Positions 17,007-26,452 of a stretch of DNA of 64,000 bases are shown here, in pieces. Within the stretch, counting starts at the first letter, position 1, and every line of letters starts with the position of its first letter. The translations under genes were made by a program, and so were the position numbers. Under the pieces are notes generated by a model, which saw only the letters and a program-made list of their open reading frames with translations, made no database searches and had not been told where the DNA came from. Source of the DNA: an uncultured Anaerolineae bacterium (lineage in GTDB: Bacteria; Chloroflexota; Anaerolineae; Anaerolineales; Villigracilaceae); the NCBI GenBank assembly GCA_903838415.1, contig CAILYI010000272.1:1-64000 (forward strand), written 5' to 3'.

Positions 17007-17046
17007 TAAAAAAGTCCTCCGCGCTCATCACGAACCCGAAGGACTT
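17007..17046 (-). terminator. Terminator after pckA
   Basis: On the minus strand AAGTCCT (17046-17040) pairs with AGGACTT (17018-17012) and is followed by a T-rich tract (17013-17007). It lies 33 bases past the pckA stop. Confidence 0.75.
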
Positions 17047-17079
17047 CCTTATTCCTTATTCCTCGTTACTTTTTACCAT

Positions 17080-18726
<1,647 letters not shown>

Positions 18727-18740
18727 AGGTTTTCCTTTTT

Positions 18741-18772
18741 GCCCTGAGCGGAGCGCAGCGTAGTCGAAGGGC
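18741..18772. repeat. REP-like dispersed repeat (GCCCTGAGCGG ... TCGAAGGGC)
   Basis: GCCCT at 18741 and AGGGC at 18768-18772 close an imperfect hairpin around GAGCGGAGCGCAGCGTAGTCGA. A related degenerate unit (CCCCGAGCGCCACGCAGTCGAGAGGC) occurs at about 60778-60805. Similar CCCTGAGCG...TCGAAGGG units are common dispersed repeats in many bacterial genomes. Confidence 0.6.
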
Positions 18773-18808
18773 GCTTTTCATGCAAACTACGCTCAGCGCG
18801 GCAAATGT

Positions 18809-20026
18809 CTACAGCCAATCCCGCACCATTTTCTTATCGCCGATATAAATCTCATTCGGGCTGGTTGGGTCAAGGGCCCACTTGATGCGCGCCACGCCCT
18901 CGGTCACATCCTTGACCGTTCCCGAAAGCGACAGGCGGATATGTCCTTCCATGCCAAATTCCTTGCCCGGCACGGTCACCACCAGCGCCTTCTTGAGCAG
19001 GAACTTCGACAATTCCACCGAATTCGCATTGAAAGCGCGCAAATCCGGCAGCGCGTAAAACGTCCCTTCCGGTTTGATCAGCCGCGCGCCGTTGAAGGTT
19101 TTCATCTCCTGTAAGAAAACCTCGCGGTTATTCTGGATCTGGAGTCGCAGCGCCTCGACCACGTTTTGCAGGCCATTAAGCGCACCCTCCGCCGCGGATT
19201 GGGAGACTGGCGACACCCCGGAAGTCATCTGCGCCGTGACGTTGGTCATCACCTTGACGAGTTGGCGCTGCGCAACCACCCACCCGACGCGGAATCCCGT
19301 CATCCCATAGACCTTCGCCACCCCGTTGACCACGATGACGTGGCTGTCTTCAATGTCCTTCTCCGTAAAACGGAAAGCGGGCGCCGCCTCCTGGCGGTCA
19401 AAAACCAGTTTGTGATAAATATCGTCACAGATCAGGTAAATCCCCTGGCGTTCACAAAAATCCACCAGTTTTTCGATCAACTCTGCCGGGTAGATCGCGC
19501 CGGAAGGATTGTTCGGGCTGTTGACAATGATCGCGCGCGTATAGCCCGTCACCGCCCGTTCAATTTCCTTGAAATTCGGAATAAACATCCCATCTTCAGG
19601 CGTGACGATGATCGGCTTCCCGTAGCACATTTTTACGATTTCGGGATATGAAACCCAGTAAGGCGCCAGCACAATCACTTCATCCTGCGGATTCAGCAGG
19701 GAATAGAGAATATTGAACAGCGACTGCTTGGCGCCATTGGTGACGATCACGTTTTCCGGCGAGACCAGCCGGTCGTAATTCTCCTCGGTATAGCGGATGA
19801 TCGCTTTTTTCAGCGCGGGCGTGCCATCGGCAGGCGTATATTTCACTTCCCCGCTGGTCAACTTCGCCGCCGAAGCCAGGATGGCGTTCATCGGCGTCTT
19901 GTTTTTCGGCTCGCCAATCCCCAGGTGGATGACGGGTTCTCCCCGTTCCCGCAGCAGCCGCGCTTCTTCGTTCAGCGCCAGCGTCGGGGACTCGGCAATT
20001 TCGGAAGCCAGTTTACTGAGTCTCAT
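18809..20026 (-). CDS. Aspartate aminotransferase-like class I/II PLP enzyme
   Basis: A 405-residue fold-type I aminotransferase. Motifs: GIGEPKNKTP near the N-terminus, the GAKQSLFN phosphate-binding turn, NSPNNPSGA with the PLP-contacting Asn, DDIYHKL with the Asp that pairs with the pyridine nitrogen, NGVAKVYGMTGFRVGWV with the PLP Lys, and a C-terminal RLSLS with the carboxylate-binding Arg. It resembles the Igamma aspartate aminotransferases, which swap amino groups between aspartate/oxaloacetate and glutamate/2-oxoglutarate. Substrate range cannot be fixed by motif alone. The gene is first in a probable operon with pckA, behind a roughly 200-base leader with several hairpins. A ribosome-binding site (AAGGAGCATCC) precedes the ATG. 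Confidence 0.88.
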   Translation of the reverse strand: MRLSKLASEIAESPTLALNEEARLLRERGEPVIHLGIGEPKNKTPMNAILASAAKLTSGEVKYTPADGTPALKKAIIRYTEENYDRLVSPENVIVTNGAKQSLFNILYSLLNPQDEVIVLAPYWVSYPEIVKMCYGKPIIVTPEDGMFIPNFKEIERAVTGYTRAIIVNSPNNPSGAIYPAELIEKLVDFCERQGIYLICDDIYHKLVFDRQEAAPAFRFTEKDIEDSHVIVVNGVAKVYGMTGFRVGWVVAQRQLVKVMTNVTAQMTSGVSPVSQSAAEGALNGLQNVVEALRLQIQNNREVFLQEMKTFNGARLIKPEGTFYALPDLRAFNANSVELSKFLLKKALVVTVPGKEFGMEGHIRLSLSGTVKDVTEGVARIKWALDPTSPNEIYIGDKKMVRDWL

Positions 20027-20260
20027 GGATGCTCCTTGTTGATGGTGTGAATAAAGTAAGGAAACCCTTCAGGGGATCGCGCCAACCAACCCGAAATTTA
20101 AAGCCGGGCTGGTCACCCCGCCCCTTTCAACCGGTTAAAACAACTCTGGTCAGGCACCTAAGTGCGCTGACCAGATATAGTACGACTACCGCCAAAGGGC
20201 GCTGACAATTGAATGTCAGGCAACAGTCTCATAAAATGATTATACTACCCGCCTTCTGGC
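20027..20260 (-). promoter_or_regulatory. Long structured leader and promoter of the aminotransferase-pckA operon
   Basis: On the minus strand a perfect TATAAT (20244-20239) is followed by about 200 untranslated bases. They contain CTGACA/TGTCAG, a strong hairpin with arms CTGGTCAG/CTGACCAG enclosing GCAC-TTAG-GTGC, and a GC-rich segment (GGGGCGGGG...CAGCCCGG). The last is a small CCCCTGAAGGG element followed by TTTCCTT, close to the start codon. No known riboswitch class was recognised. The arrangement would suit attenuation or a regulatory RNA, but parts may instead terminate fabD transcription. No good -35 box is seen. Confidence 0.5.
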
Positions 20261-20321
20261 AATACATCACGTCAAATGTCACAATCCGAAGTAATTGGGT
20301 CATGAATCGGCAGCGCTCAGA

Positions 20322-21263
20322 TCACCTGAAAATCTCAAAATCCACGGGATTGCCCATTGGGAAAGAAACGACGCCTTCAGCGATACGTTTGACCAAGCCA
20401 CCCAACACCGTGCCATTGCCAACTTCGACAAAATTTGTCACACCCTGGGAAGTCATCCACTTAATTGATTCTGTCCAGCGCACACGCGATTGCATCTGCG
20501 CGATGACATCGGCGCGCAACTCAGCGGCGCTGACCAGTGGTGAAGCGACGACATTTCCCACCACCGGAATGGCGACATCCATAAAAGCGGCGGCGGTGAC
20601 AGCCTGATTCCATTCGGCCTGGATGGAATCCATCAACGGGGAATGAGCGGCGATACTGACAGCCAGCGGCAGGGCGCGCTTGGCACCTGCGGCCTTCGCG
20701 CCGAGCATGGCACGCTCCAACGCCGCCTTGTGCCCGGAGATGACCACCTGGCCGGGACAGTTGTCATTGGCCACCTGGACAATTTCATCTTTTGTACTGG
20801 CTGCAGCGCAGACTGAATCCAACGTGGGAATGTCGACTCCCAGAATGGCGGCCATGCCGCCCGGGTTGATCTCTCCGGCACGCTTCATCAGCTCGCCGCG
20901 CTTGCGAACGAGGCGTAAGCCATCAGCAAAGGACAAGCCGCCCGCAGCCGAAATGGCGGATAACTGTCCCAGCGAGTGCCCGGCCATATAAACGGGAGAC
21001 ATGTTCGGTGCAAGGCTTTGAAAGGCGCGGTAAGCGGCCAGGGAATGCGTAAAAAGCGCGGGCTGCGTGTTAAGCGTATCGTTCAGGTCAGAATCCGGGC
21101 CTTCCCACATGATTTTCGAAAAGGAAAATCCCAGGACGGAATCGGCCTCGTCAAACACAACCCGGGCCGCTGGGAAAGCCGTCGCCAGGTCACGACCCAT
21201 GCCGACGGCCTGCGAGCCTTGCCCGGGGAAAACAAACGCGGTGGTTTTAGGATCAAAAGTCAT
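20322..21263 (-). CDS. fabD: Malonyl-CoA:ACP transacylase
   Basis: A 313-residue cytoplasmic enzyme moving malonyl groups from CoA to acyl carrier protein for fatty-acid synthesis. It shows FVFPGQGSQAVGMG, the nucleophile elbow GHSLGQLSA with the catalytic Ser, the conserved Arg region LRLVRKRGELM, and the catalytic His in SIAAHSPLMD. The usual residue after GHSLG is Glu; here it is Gln, a modest deviation that occurs in some members. The protein ends ...NPVDFEIFR. The upstream gene on the strand is rpmF, an association seen in many bacteria (rpmF near plsX/fab genes), separated here by a structured 139-base spacer. There is no acpP or fabF in the window. Confidence 0.95.
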   Translation of the reverse strand: MTFDPKTTAFVFPGQGSQAVGMGRDLATAFPAARVVFDEADSVLGFSFSKIMWEGPDSDLNDTLNTQPALFTHSLAAYRAFQSLAPNMSPVYMAGHSLGQLSAISAAGGLSFADGLRLVRKRGELMKRAGEINPGGMAAILGVDIPTLDSVCAAASTKDEIVQVANDNCPGQVVISGHKAALERAMLGAKAAGAKRALPLAVSIAAHSPLMDSIQAEWNQAVTAAAFMDVAIPVVGNVVASPLVSAAELRADVIAQMQSRVRWTESIKWMTSQGVTNFVEVGNGTVLGGLVKRIAEGVVSFPMGNPVDFEIFR

Positions 21264-21281
21264 TTTGCATTACTCCTCATG

Positions 21282-21350
21282 GGTGTCATCTTGCTTTGAC
21301 GAGTTTTTCTGAGTTGAATCGAGCCAGAAAAATTCTTCTGTGATGACACC
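21282..21350 (-). promoter_or_regulatory. Inverted-repeat leader before fabD
   Basis: GGTGTCATC (21282-21290) and GATGACACC (21342-21350) are exact inverted repeats. They enclose a second pair, TTTTTCT and AGAAAAA. Together they could fold the fabD leader into one long interrupted hairpin, or act as an operator. No matching regulator is encoded nearby. Confidence 0.4.
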
Positions 21351-21366
21351 AACAGCTTAAACACAA

Positions 21367-21391
21367 ACGCGCCGTGTTGGTCACGGCGCGT
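21367..21391 (-). terminator. Terminator after rpmF
   Basis: ACGCGCCGTG (21367-21376) and CACGGCGCGT (21382-21391) form a perfect 10-bp stem with a five-base loop. On the minus strand TTTGTGTTT follows. It lies 12 bases past the rpmF stop. Confidence 0.8.
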
Positions 21392-21402
21392 CGGCGTTTT
21401 CG

Positions 21403-21597
21403 TTACGATTTCTTTTCTTTTTCAACCACGATCACTTCGCGGCCCTTGTAGTGCCCGCAGTTGGCGCAGACTACATGGGGCAGGCGCATCTGTCCGCAGT
21501 TGGGGCAGGCGGTCAGGTTGATGGCCTGCAAAGCGTCTTGTGAGCGACGACGATCGCGGCGGCCTTTCGAGTGTTTGCGTTTTGGTTGTGGTGGCAT
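21403..21597 (-). CDS. rpmF: Ribosomal protein bL32
   Basis: A 64-residue basic protein of the large ribosomal subunit. It begins with the family signature MPPQPKRKHSKGRRDRRRSQDAL and carries two CxxC pairs (CPNC and CANC), which form a zinc ribbon. It is therefore the zinc-containing C+ form rather than the Cys-less paralog some bacteria use under zinc shortage. It precedes fabD on the same strand. A GGAGTAAGGA ribosome-binding site precedes the ATG. Length is normal. Confidence 0.96.
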   Translation of the reverse strand: MPPQPKRKHSKGRRDRRRSQDALQAINLTACPNCGQMRLPHVVCANCGHYKGREVIVVEKEKKS

Positions 21598-21752
21598 TCC
21601 TTACTCCTTTTACGATTGCATCCAGAATACTGGTTAGTCCCTGTTTAAGCGGACAGATTATAGCGGTGATATATTGCAGTGTCAAGCAAATTTTGATTTT
21701 TTTGATTTGTCAGATTCAGATTCATGTGGTATACCAAAAACTTGGAGAAAAA

Positions 21753-22688
21753 ATGACTCTTAGACAACTCAGAAAACTACTCATTGGAATGACCATTACC
21801 GCGCTGATTATAACAGCCTGTACCGGGGCGGAAACAAGCCCCACGCCAACCGAGGTTAGCATTGAAGCGATTTACACCGTCGCGGCGGCGACTGTCTTTG
21901 CCCAACAAACCGGCACCGCCAACGCGCAACCGCGGCAGACCATTACTCCCACCAGCACCATCACAGCGACCGGGACCATCACGCCAACCCCGGCCCCAAC
22001 CCGGGCGGTATTTGTGCCAGTGATACCGGCGGCCACCCTGGCCCTGGTCATCACCACCACCGGCACGCCCGGAACGCTGGTTCCGTCAGCGACAGCTACC
22101 TTCGGCGGAGTCGGATGTAACAACTCGGCCTTTATTCAGGATGTGACCATCCCCAATAACACCAAGCTGAATCCCGGGGAATCTTTTACCAAGACCTGGC
22201 GCATCAAAAACACGGGCAGCGGCGCCTGCACCTGGAACACCAACTATAAGTTCACTTTCATTGGCGGCAGCCTGTTTGGCAGCGACACGACGAAAATCCG
22301 CAAAACGATTCCGCCGGGAGCCACCATGGATTTTTCGCTCAATATGGTGGCGCCGACCGTGCCGGGCACCTATACCAGCAACTGGCGTCTGGCGAGTGAC
22401 GACGGCACCCTGTTTGGCTCGGGATTCAACGTGGTGATCATTATCCCAGGTGCGACAGCGACGCCCACATCGGCATCGGCAGCAACAGCGACAGCGACAA
22501 CAGCTGCCGCCGCAACACAGACCATGGATGTCCCAGCCACTCAAACTGCCCTAGCGGCAACGCAAGCCGCTATCGCAGCAACCCAGACCTCCGCGGCGGC
22601 GACCCAAGCTGCAGCCGCAGCAACGGCCTCACAAGCCGCGGCAGACGCCTCAGCAACGGCCGCAGCCGCTCCGCCAGCTTCTCAGTAA
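21753..22688 (+). CDS. Lipoprotein with NBR1-like Ig domain
   Basis: The ORF track begins at 21540, but the ATG at 21753 follows TTGGAGAAAAA and gives a clean lipoprotein signal (MTLRQLRKLLIGMTITALII) ending in the lipobox ITAC, Cys23. The 311-residue protein then has a Thr-Pro-rich linker. An Ig-like domain of the NBR1 'next to BRCA1' type follows (FIQDVTIPNNTKLNPGESF, TKTWRIKNTGSGACTWNTNY, GTYTSNWRLASDDGTLFG). The C-terminal 75 residues are a low-complexity Ala/Thr/Gln tail with repeated ATQ units. Such proteins are common in Anaerolineae and are probably surface-exposed; the ligand is unknown. It is transcribed away from rpmF and ends at a bidirectional terminator facing prfB. The tail repeat may vary in length between strains. 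Confidence 0.88.
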   Translation: MTLRQLRKLLIGMTITALIITACTGAETSPTPTEVSIEAIYTVAAATVFAQQTGTANAQPRQTITPTSTITATGTITPTPAPTRAVFVPVIPAATLALVITTTGTPGTLVPSATATFGGVGCNNSAFIQDVTIPNNTKLNPGESFTKTWRIKNTGSGACTWNTNYKFTFIGGSLFGSDTTKIRKTIPPGATMDFSLNMVAPTVPGTYTSNWRLASDDGTLFGSGFNVVIIIPGATATPTSASAATATATTAAAATQTMDVPATQTALAATQAAIAATQTSAAATQAAAAATASQAAADASATAAAAPPASQ

Positions 22689-22690
22689 TA

Positions 22691-22721
22691 AAAAGAGCCG
22701 GGAAATTCCCGGCTCTTTTTT
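22691..22721. terminator. Bidirectional terminator between the Ig-lipoprotein gene and prfB
   Basis: AAAAGAGCCGGGAA (22691-22704) pairs with TTCCCGGCTCTTTT, with a run of T on one side and of A on the other. The two flanking genes converge on it. Confidence 0.93.
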
Positions 22722-22745
22722 GTTGTTTATCGCTGCGAAATAAGG

Positions 22746-23829
22746 CTACTCAGCCTGACGCAAAAACGATTCCATGAAGCCCATCAACGCGCCATCCAGC
22801 ACTGACTGGGAATTGCCAACTTCATAGTCGGTGCGGTGGTCCTTGACAAGCTGATACGGATGCAAAACATACGAACGAATCTGGCTGCCCCATTCAGCTT
22901 TGGTGTAATCACCCTTCAAAACGGCAATTTCCGCATCCTGCCGGGCTTGCTGGATTTGGAACAGGCGCGCGCGCAAAACCGACATGGCCGCTTCCTTGTT
23001 CTGCATCTGCGAACGCTCATTCTGACAGGTCACCACCATTCCGCTGGGAATATGGGTCAGCCGAATAGCAGTGGAGTTTTTCTGCACGTTCTGTCCGCCC
23101 GCGCCAGATGAGCGGAATACATCAATTTTCACATCGCTCGGGGAAATCGGCACTTCCGGGTTGTCCATGGCCACCTGCGGCAGCACTTCCACCAGGGCAA
23201 ACGAGGTATGACGGCGATGGGCGGCATCAAACGGCGAAAGTCGCACCAGGCGATGGACGCCCTTTTCGGAGCGCAAATAACCATAGGCATAGCGCCCACT
23301 GATGGAAATCGTACAGGATTTAATCCCGGCTTCCTCACCCGGCGTCAGGTCCAATATTTCAGTCTTAAAACCCTGGGTTTCCGCCCAACGCAAATACATG
23401 CGCTGGATCATTTCAGCCCAATCCTGGCTGTCGGTGCCGCCCGCCCCGGCATGGATCGCCAAGATGGCGTCACCTTCGTCATATTTACCAGAGAGCATGG
23501 CCGCAAAGGAACGCTTTTCGAGATCCTTTTCAATCGCGGCAACTTCCGTTTCGAGTTCAGCGCGCAGCGAGTCATCGCCCATCTCGGCCAACTCGCGCGC
23601 ATCATCAATGCGATGCTTGAAAGAAAGCCAATATTCCGCTTCATCGCGTAAAGAAGCGGCTGCCTTGCTTATTTTTTGCGCCGCTTGTGGATCATCCCAA
23701 AAGTCGGGCGCGGCAATCTGTTTATCTAACTCAGTAAGTTGGGTTTCCTTTGACACCAAGTCAAAGTCGCACCATTAATTGCAAAGTCAGCTCCCCTGCT
23801 TGCTGCAAACGGTCGGTCAAGTCTTGCAT
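22746..23829 (-). CDS. prfB: Peptide chain release factor 2, with programmed +1 frameshift
   Basis: RF2 reads UAA and UGA stop codons. The ORF track shows only the second frame (337 residues from a TTG at 23759). A first frame starts at the ATG at 23829 after AGGAGGAAAC, runs 22 codons (MQDLTDRLQQAGELTLQLMVRL) and stops at TGA 23763-23761. The stop lies in the classical slippery context CTT TGA C. A +1 shift on CTT gives Asp and joins the long frame, for a 360-residue protein. The protein has the SPF tripeptide (LVRLSPFDAAHRR) used for stop recognition and the GGQ loop (GAGGQNVQKNS). The usual internal Shine-Dalgarno just before CTT is weak here (ATGGTGCGA instead of AGGGGGTAT). The frameshift makes RF2 autoregulatory. 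Confidence 0.95.
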
Positions 23830-23866
23830 GTTTCCTCCAAAATGGCAGGGCACAAACCGGGTGCCG

Positions 23867-24772
23867 CTACCCTAAAATTCCATCCACAAACGCATCCGGA
23901 TCAAAAGGCACCAGGTCTTCTGGCTTTTCTCCCAAACCGGCATACAAAATCGGCAATCCCAGCTCACGTTGAATGGCAAAAGCCATGCCGCCGCGCGCCG
24001 AAGAATCGAGTTTCGATAAAATCACACCATTGACCTTGACCGCCGCCTTAAAGGCCTTGGCCTGCATCAAAGCATTCTGCCCGGTGGTCGCATCCAACAC
24101 CAACCAGACCGCGTGCGGAGCACCGTCCATGGCTTTGCCCACCACACGGTAAACCTTTTTTAATTCTTCCATTAGGTTAAAGCGGGTGTGCAAACGCCCG
24201 GCAGTATCAATCAGGATAATGTCCACGCTGCGAGCGACGCCTGCCTGAACGGCGCTAAACGCCACTGCGCCGGGATCTGACTCAAAAGCGCCGGAGATCA
24301 CCTCCACCTTGAGCCTGTCGCCCCAAACCTGGAGCTGATCCACCGCTGCGGCGCGGAAAGTGTCCGCTGCGCCAAACAGGATCGTTTTTCCGTCCTGCAT
24401 AAAGCGCTGGCCCAGTTTGGCCGCGGTGGTCGTCTTGCCCGAGCCATTCACTCCCACCAGCAGGATAATCGCCGGTTTATTGGAGAAAAAAGCTGCGGGT
24501 GGTGTTGAAAGCCGTGAGCGGAGTTCCGCCTTGAGAACGGATTGCAGCTCCGAAGCGCGAGTCAACCCGTCGCGACGTACCGCCGCTTTGAGCGCATCCA
24601 ATACAGAAACTGTCATCTCCAACCCGAGGTCAGCCTGAATTAATAGCGCTTCCAAGTCATCCCAGGTATCGGATGTGATTTCAGTAGCACCAAGCAAACC
24701 CGCCAAACGCCCAAAAGCGGCTTTGGATGTGCGCGAAAGACCTTGCTTCCATCGAGAGAAAAATTCTGTCAT
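23867..24772 (-). CDS. ftsY: FtsY, signal recognition particle receptor GTPase
   Basis: A 301-residue SRP GTPase that docks SRP-ribosome complexes at the membrane for co-translational insertion. It has the helical N domain (residues 1-90) and the G domain with G1 GVNGSGKTTTAAKLG, the DTFRAAAVDQL insertion-box region, G3 DTAGRLHT, G4-type SKLDSSARGG and the closing GLGEKPEDLVPFDPDAFVDGI. It has almost no acidic A domain, as in many Gram-positive and Chloroflexota FtsY proteins. It lies upstream of prfB on the same strand with a 37-base gap. A perfect TATAAT (24787-24782, minus strand) ends nine bases before its ATG, suggesting a very short or absent 5' leader. Confidence 0.96.
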   Translation of the reverse strand: MTEFFSRWKQGLSRTSKAAFGRLAGLLGATEITSDTWDDLEALLIQADLGLEMTVSVLDALKAAVRRDGLTRASELQSVLKAELRSRLSTPPAAFFSNKPAIILLVGVNGSGKTTTAAKLGQRFMQDGKTILFGAADTFRAAAVDQLQVWGDRLKVEVISGAFESDPGAVAFSAVQAGVARSVDIILIDTAGRLHTRFNLMEELKKVYRVVGKAMDGAPHAVWLVLDATTGQNALMQAKAFKAAVKVNGVILSKLDSSARGGMAFAIQRELGLPILYAGLGEKPEDLVPFDPDAFVDGILG

Positions 24773-24814
24773 AGCGGCGGGATTATAACATGCTGTTTAT
24801 GATATACTCGCCTC

Positions 24815-25270
24815 ATGAGCGTAGAAAAAACCACCAATTTGCTGAAAGAAATCAACGTAGCCTGGGACGGCGCCGACGGTTATTCTGCCGAGAATGAAGC
24901 TGGCGCAACCGTATTATTGGGCAAAGACAGGACCGGCAAACCCGGAATCGGCCCAATGGAAATGCTGCTGGCTGGTCTGGCGGGCTGTACCGGCATGGAC
25001 ATCATTGAAATTCTCAAGAAGAAGCGCCAAATCCCCACTGAATTCAAAATCAAAGTCATCGGCAACCAGAAAATCGACACTTACCCGATGGTTTTCACCG
25101 ATTTTCAGGTGGAATACTTGCTCTGGGGCGAAAACCTGGTGGAAAAAGACGTGGCGCAGGCCATCCAACTTTCGGAAGAGAAATACTGCTCCGTGGGCGG
25201 GACTTTATCTAAAGCGGGACCGATTCGCTCCACGTTTCGCATCTTGAAATCGGGCGAATCCGCTCAATAG
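24815..25270 (+). CDS. OsmC/Ohr-family peroxiredoxin-like protein
   Basis: A 151-residue protein of the OsmC superfamily. The two conserved cysteines are present: one in LAGLAGCTGMDI, the other in SEEKYCSVGGTLSKAGP, spaced as in OsmC/YhfA proteins that reduce organic hydroperoxides. The sequence looks more like the YhfA-type subgroup than classical OsmC. It would act in the cytoplasm. The gene is divergent from ftsY. A TATACT hexamer (24803-24808) ends six bases before the ATG and there is no Shine-Dalgarno sequence, so the mRNA may be leaderless. Thioredoxin (trxA) is encoded next, a plausible redox partner, although a 72-base gap separates the genes. Confidence 0.88.
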   Translation: MSVEKTTNLLKEINVAWDGADGYSAENEAGATVLLGKDRTGKPGIGPMEMLLAGLAGCTGMDIIEILKKKRQIPTEFKIKVIGNQKIDTYPMVFTDFQVEYLLWGENLVEKDVAQAIQLSEEKYCSVGGTLSKAGPIRSTFRILKSGESAQ

Positions 25271-25342
25271 TAAGCAACTTTACAGATTTTTTTGCATCTG
25301 ATATGTTATCTCTCTTTGAATTAGCAGAAAGGTATATAACTT

Positions 25343-25687
25343 ATGTTTGACGCTCCCGTTCATGTCAGTGATGCCGCTTTTGAACAAACCGTCTTGAAAT
25401 CCCCAACCCCCGTGATTGTCGATTTTTGGGCGCCGTGGTGCGGCCCATGCAAAATGGTCGCCCCCATTCTGGATAAACTGGCCAAGGAATACGCCGGAAA
25501 AGTCCTGGTAGCCAAAGTCAACACCGATGACAATCCTGAGTGGGCGCAGAAATACGGCGTTCAGGGCATTCCCACAATGTTATTCATCTCTGGTGGTAAA
25601 ATTATTCACCGTCAGGTAGGCGCACTACCCGAACGAATGCTGAAGGAAGCAGTGGCGCAATTTCTGGAAGTCGCCGGGCAGAATTAA
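25343..25687 (+). CDS. trxA: Thioredoxin
   Basis: A 114-residue thioredoxin with the active site WAPWCGPCKMV, the cis-Pro in GIPTMLFISGG, and the usual C-terminal helix. It is a general cytoplasmic disulfide reductase. There is no signal peptide. The first ten residues (MFDAPVHVSD) replace the more common start but give the normal length. It follows the OsmC-like gene on the same strand and ends before a terminator at 25775. No thioredoxin reductase is in the window. Confidence 0.96.
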   Translation: MFDAPVHVSDAAFEQTVLKSPTPVIVDFWAPWCGPCKMVAPILDKLAKEYAGKVLVAKVNTDDNPEWAQKYGVQGIPTMLFISGGKIIHRQVGALPERMLKEAVAQFLEVAGQN

Positions 25688-25774
25688 TCCCAGCGTCTCC
25701 CCAAAATGCAAGCTCCCCGACCTAAAAGCGACAGGATATTCCAACATTTTTAGGTAGGCCGGGCACGAAAATCA

Positions 25775-25802
25775 AGTCCCGCAGAAACATGCGGGGCTTT
25801 TT
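25775..25802 (+). terminator. Terminator downstream of trxA
   Basis: AGTCCCGCA pairs with TGCGGGGCT around a six-base loop, followed by TTTTT. A second inverted repeat just upstream, CCTAAAA (25721-25727) with TTTTAGG (25748-25754), may add to the structure. Confidence 0.85.
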
Positions 25803-25822
25803 ATTGCAAAGGATAAGTTTAT

Positions 25823-26380
25823 ATGAAGCAAGTCAGTTTCCTGTTGGTTTTGATGTTCCTTCTTACAGCCTGCGGGGCGGCGCCCACGCCTGCGGCGGCA
25901 ACGCCGGATGTTCAAGCCACCATCAGCGCCTATTCAGGCACCATGGTGGCCGCCACGCTGACAGCGCAGCCCACCAATACCCTCGTCCCGACAAATACTC
26001 CGCTGCCCACTGGAACGCCCACGCCAACCGAAACTGTCACGCCTGAAATACTGATTCCCACTGCCACGCAGACAGCGTTTGTGGGATCATTTGTCCCGGG
26101 CAACACTGAAGGGTTGCCGACCGGGCTGATCAGAGTGGAAAATTACACCGGCCAGGAGCTGGTCTTTACGATGGACGGCGTCACCAAAACGAGGAGCGTG
26201 CCGGTTTATGTGTCCTGGAAAATTAACGGCGTCTACATGTTCTCTATTCCCTGGGGAACCTATAACTATCGTATCGTGATAGGCGATAAAAGAACACTTA
26301 CTGGAATTGTGGGCATTGCCAACAAGGACAAGACCACTTTCAAGGTGTATAACAACAAGGTAGCCATCCTCGGTCCGTAG
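25823..26380 (+). CDS. Small Thr-Pro-linker lipoprotein
   Basis: A 185-residue predicted lipoprotein: signal MKQVSFLLVLMFLLTAC with the lipobox LTAC, Cys17. A region to about residue 82 follows, rich in Thr, Pro and Ala (PTNTLVPTNTPLPTGTPTPTE). The C-terminal 100 residues form a predicted beta domain (LIRVENYTGQELVFTMDG...VSWKINGVYMFSIPWGTYNYRIVIG...TGIVGIANKDKTTFKVYNNKVAIL) that looks like a small beta-sandwich of the kind seen in secreted surface proteins. I do not recognise a named family. A terminator separates it from trxA upstream, and a long bidirectional terminator closes it against murA. Confidence 0.8.
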   Translation: MKQVSFLLVLMFLLTACGAAPTPAAATPDVQATISAYSGTMVAATLTAQPTNTLVPTNTPLPTGTPTPTETVTPEILIPTATQTAFVGSFVPGNTEGLPTGLIRVENYTGQELVFTMDGVTKTRSVPVYVSWKINGVYMFSIPWGTYNYRIVIGDKRTLTGIVGIANKDKTTFKVYNNKVAILGP

Positions 26381-26392
26381 CCGAGGGAGAAA

Positions 26393-26438
26393 TTAATCAA
26401 AAAGCGGGCGGTGAAAAAACCGCTCGCTTTTTGATTAA
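26393..26438. terminator. Bidirectional terminator between the lipoprotein gene and murA
   Basis: TTAATCAAAAAGCG (26393-26406) pairs with CGCTTTTTGATTAA (26425-26438); the inner GCGGT/ACCGC also pairs. The two genes converge on it. Confidence 0.92.
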
Positions 26439-26452
26439 CGACTGGCTTGTGA

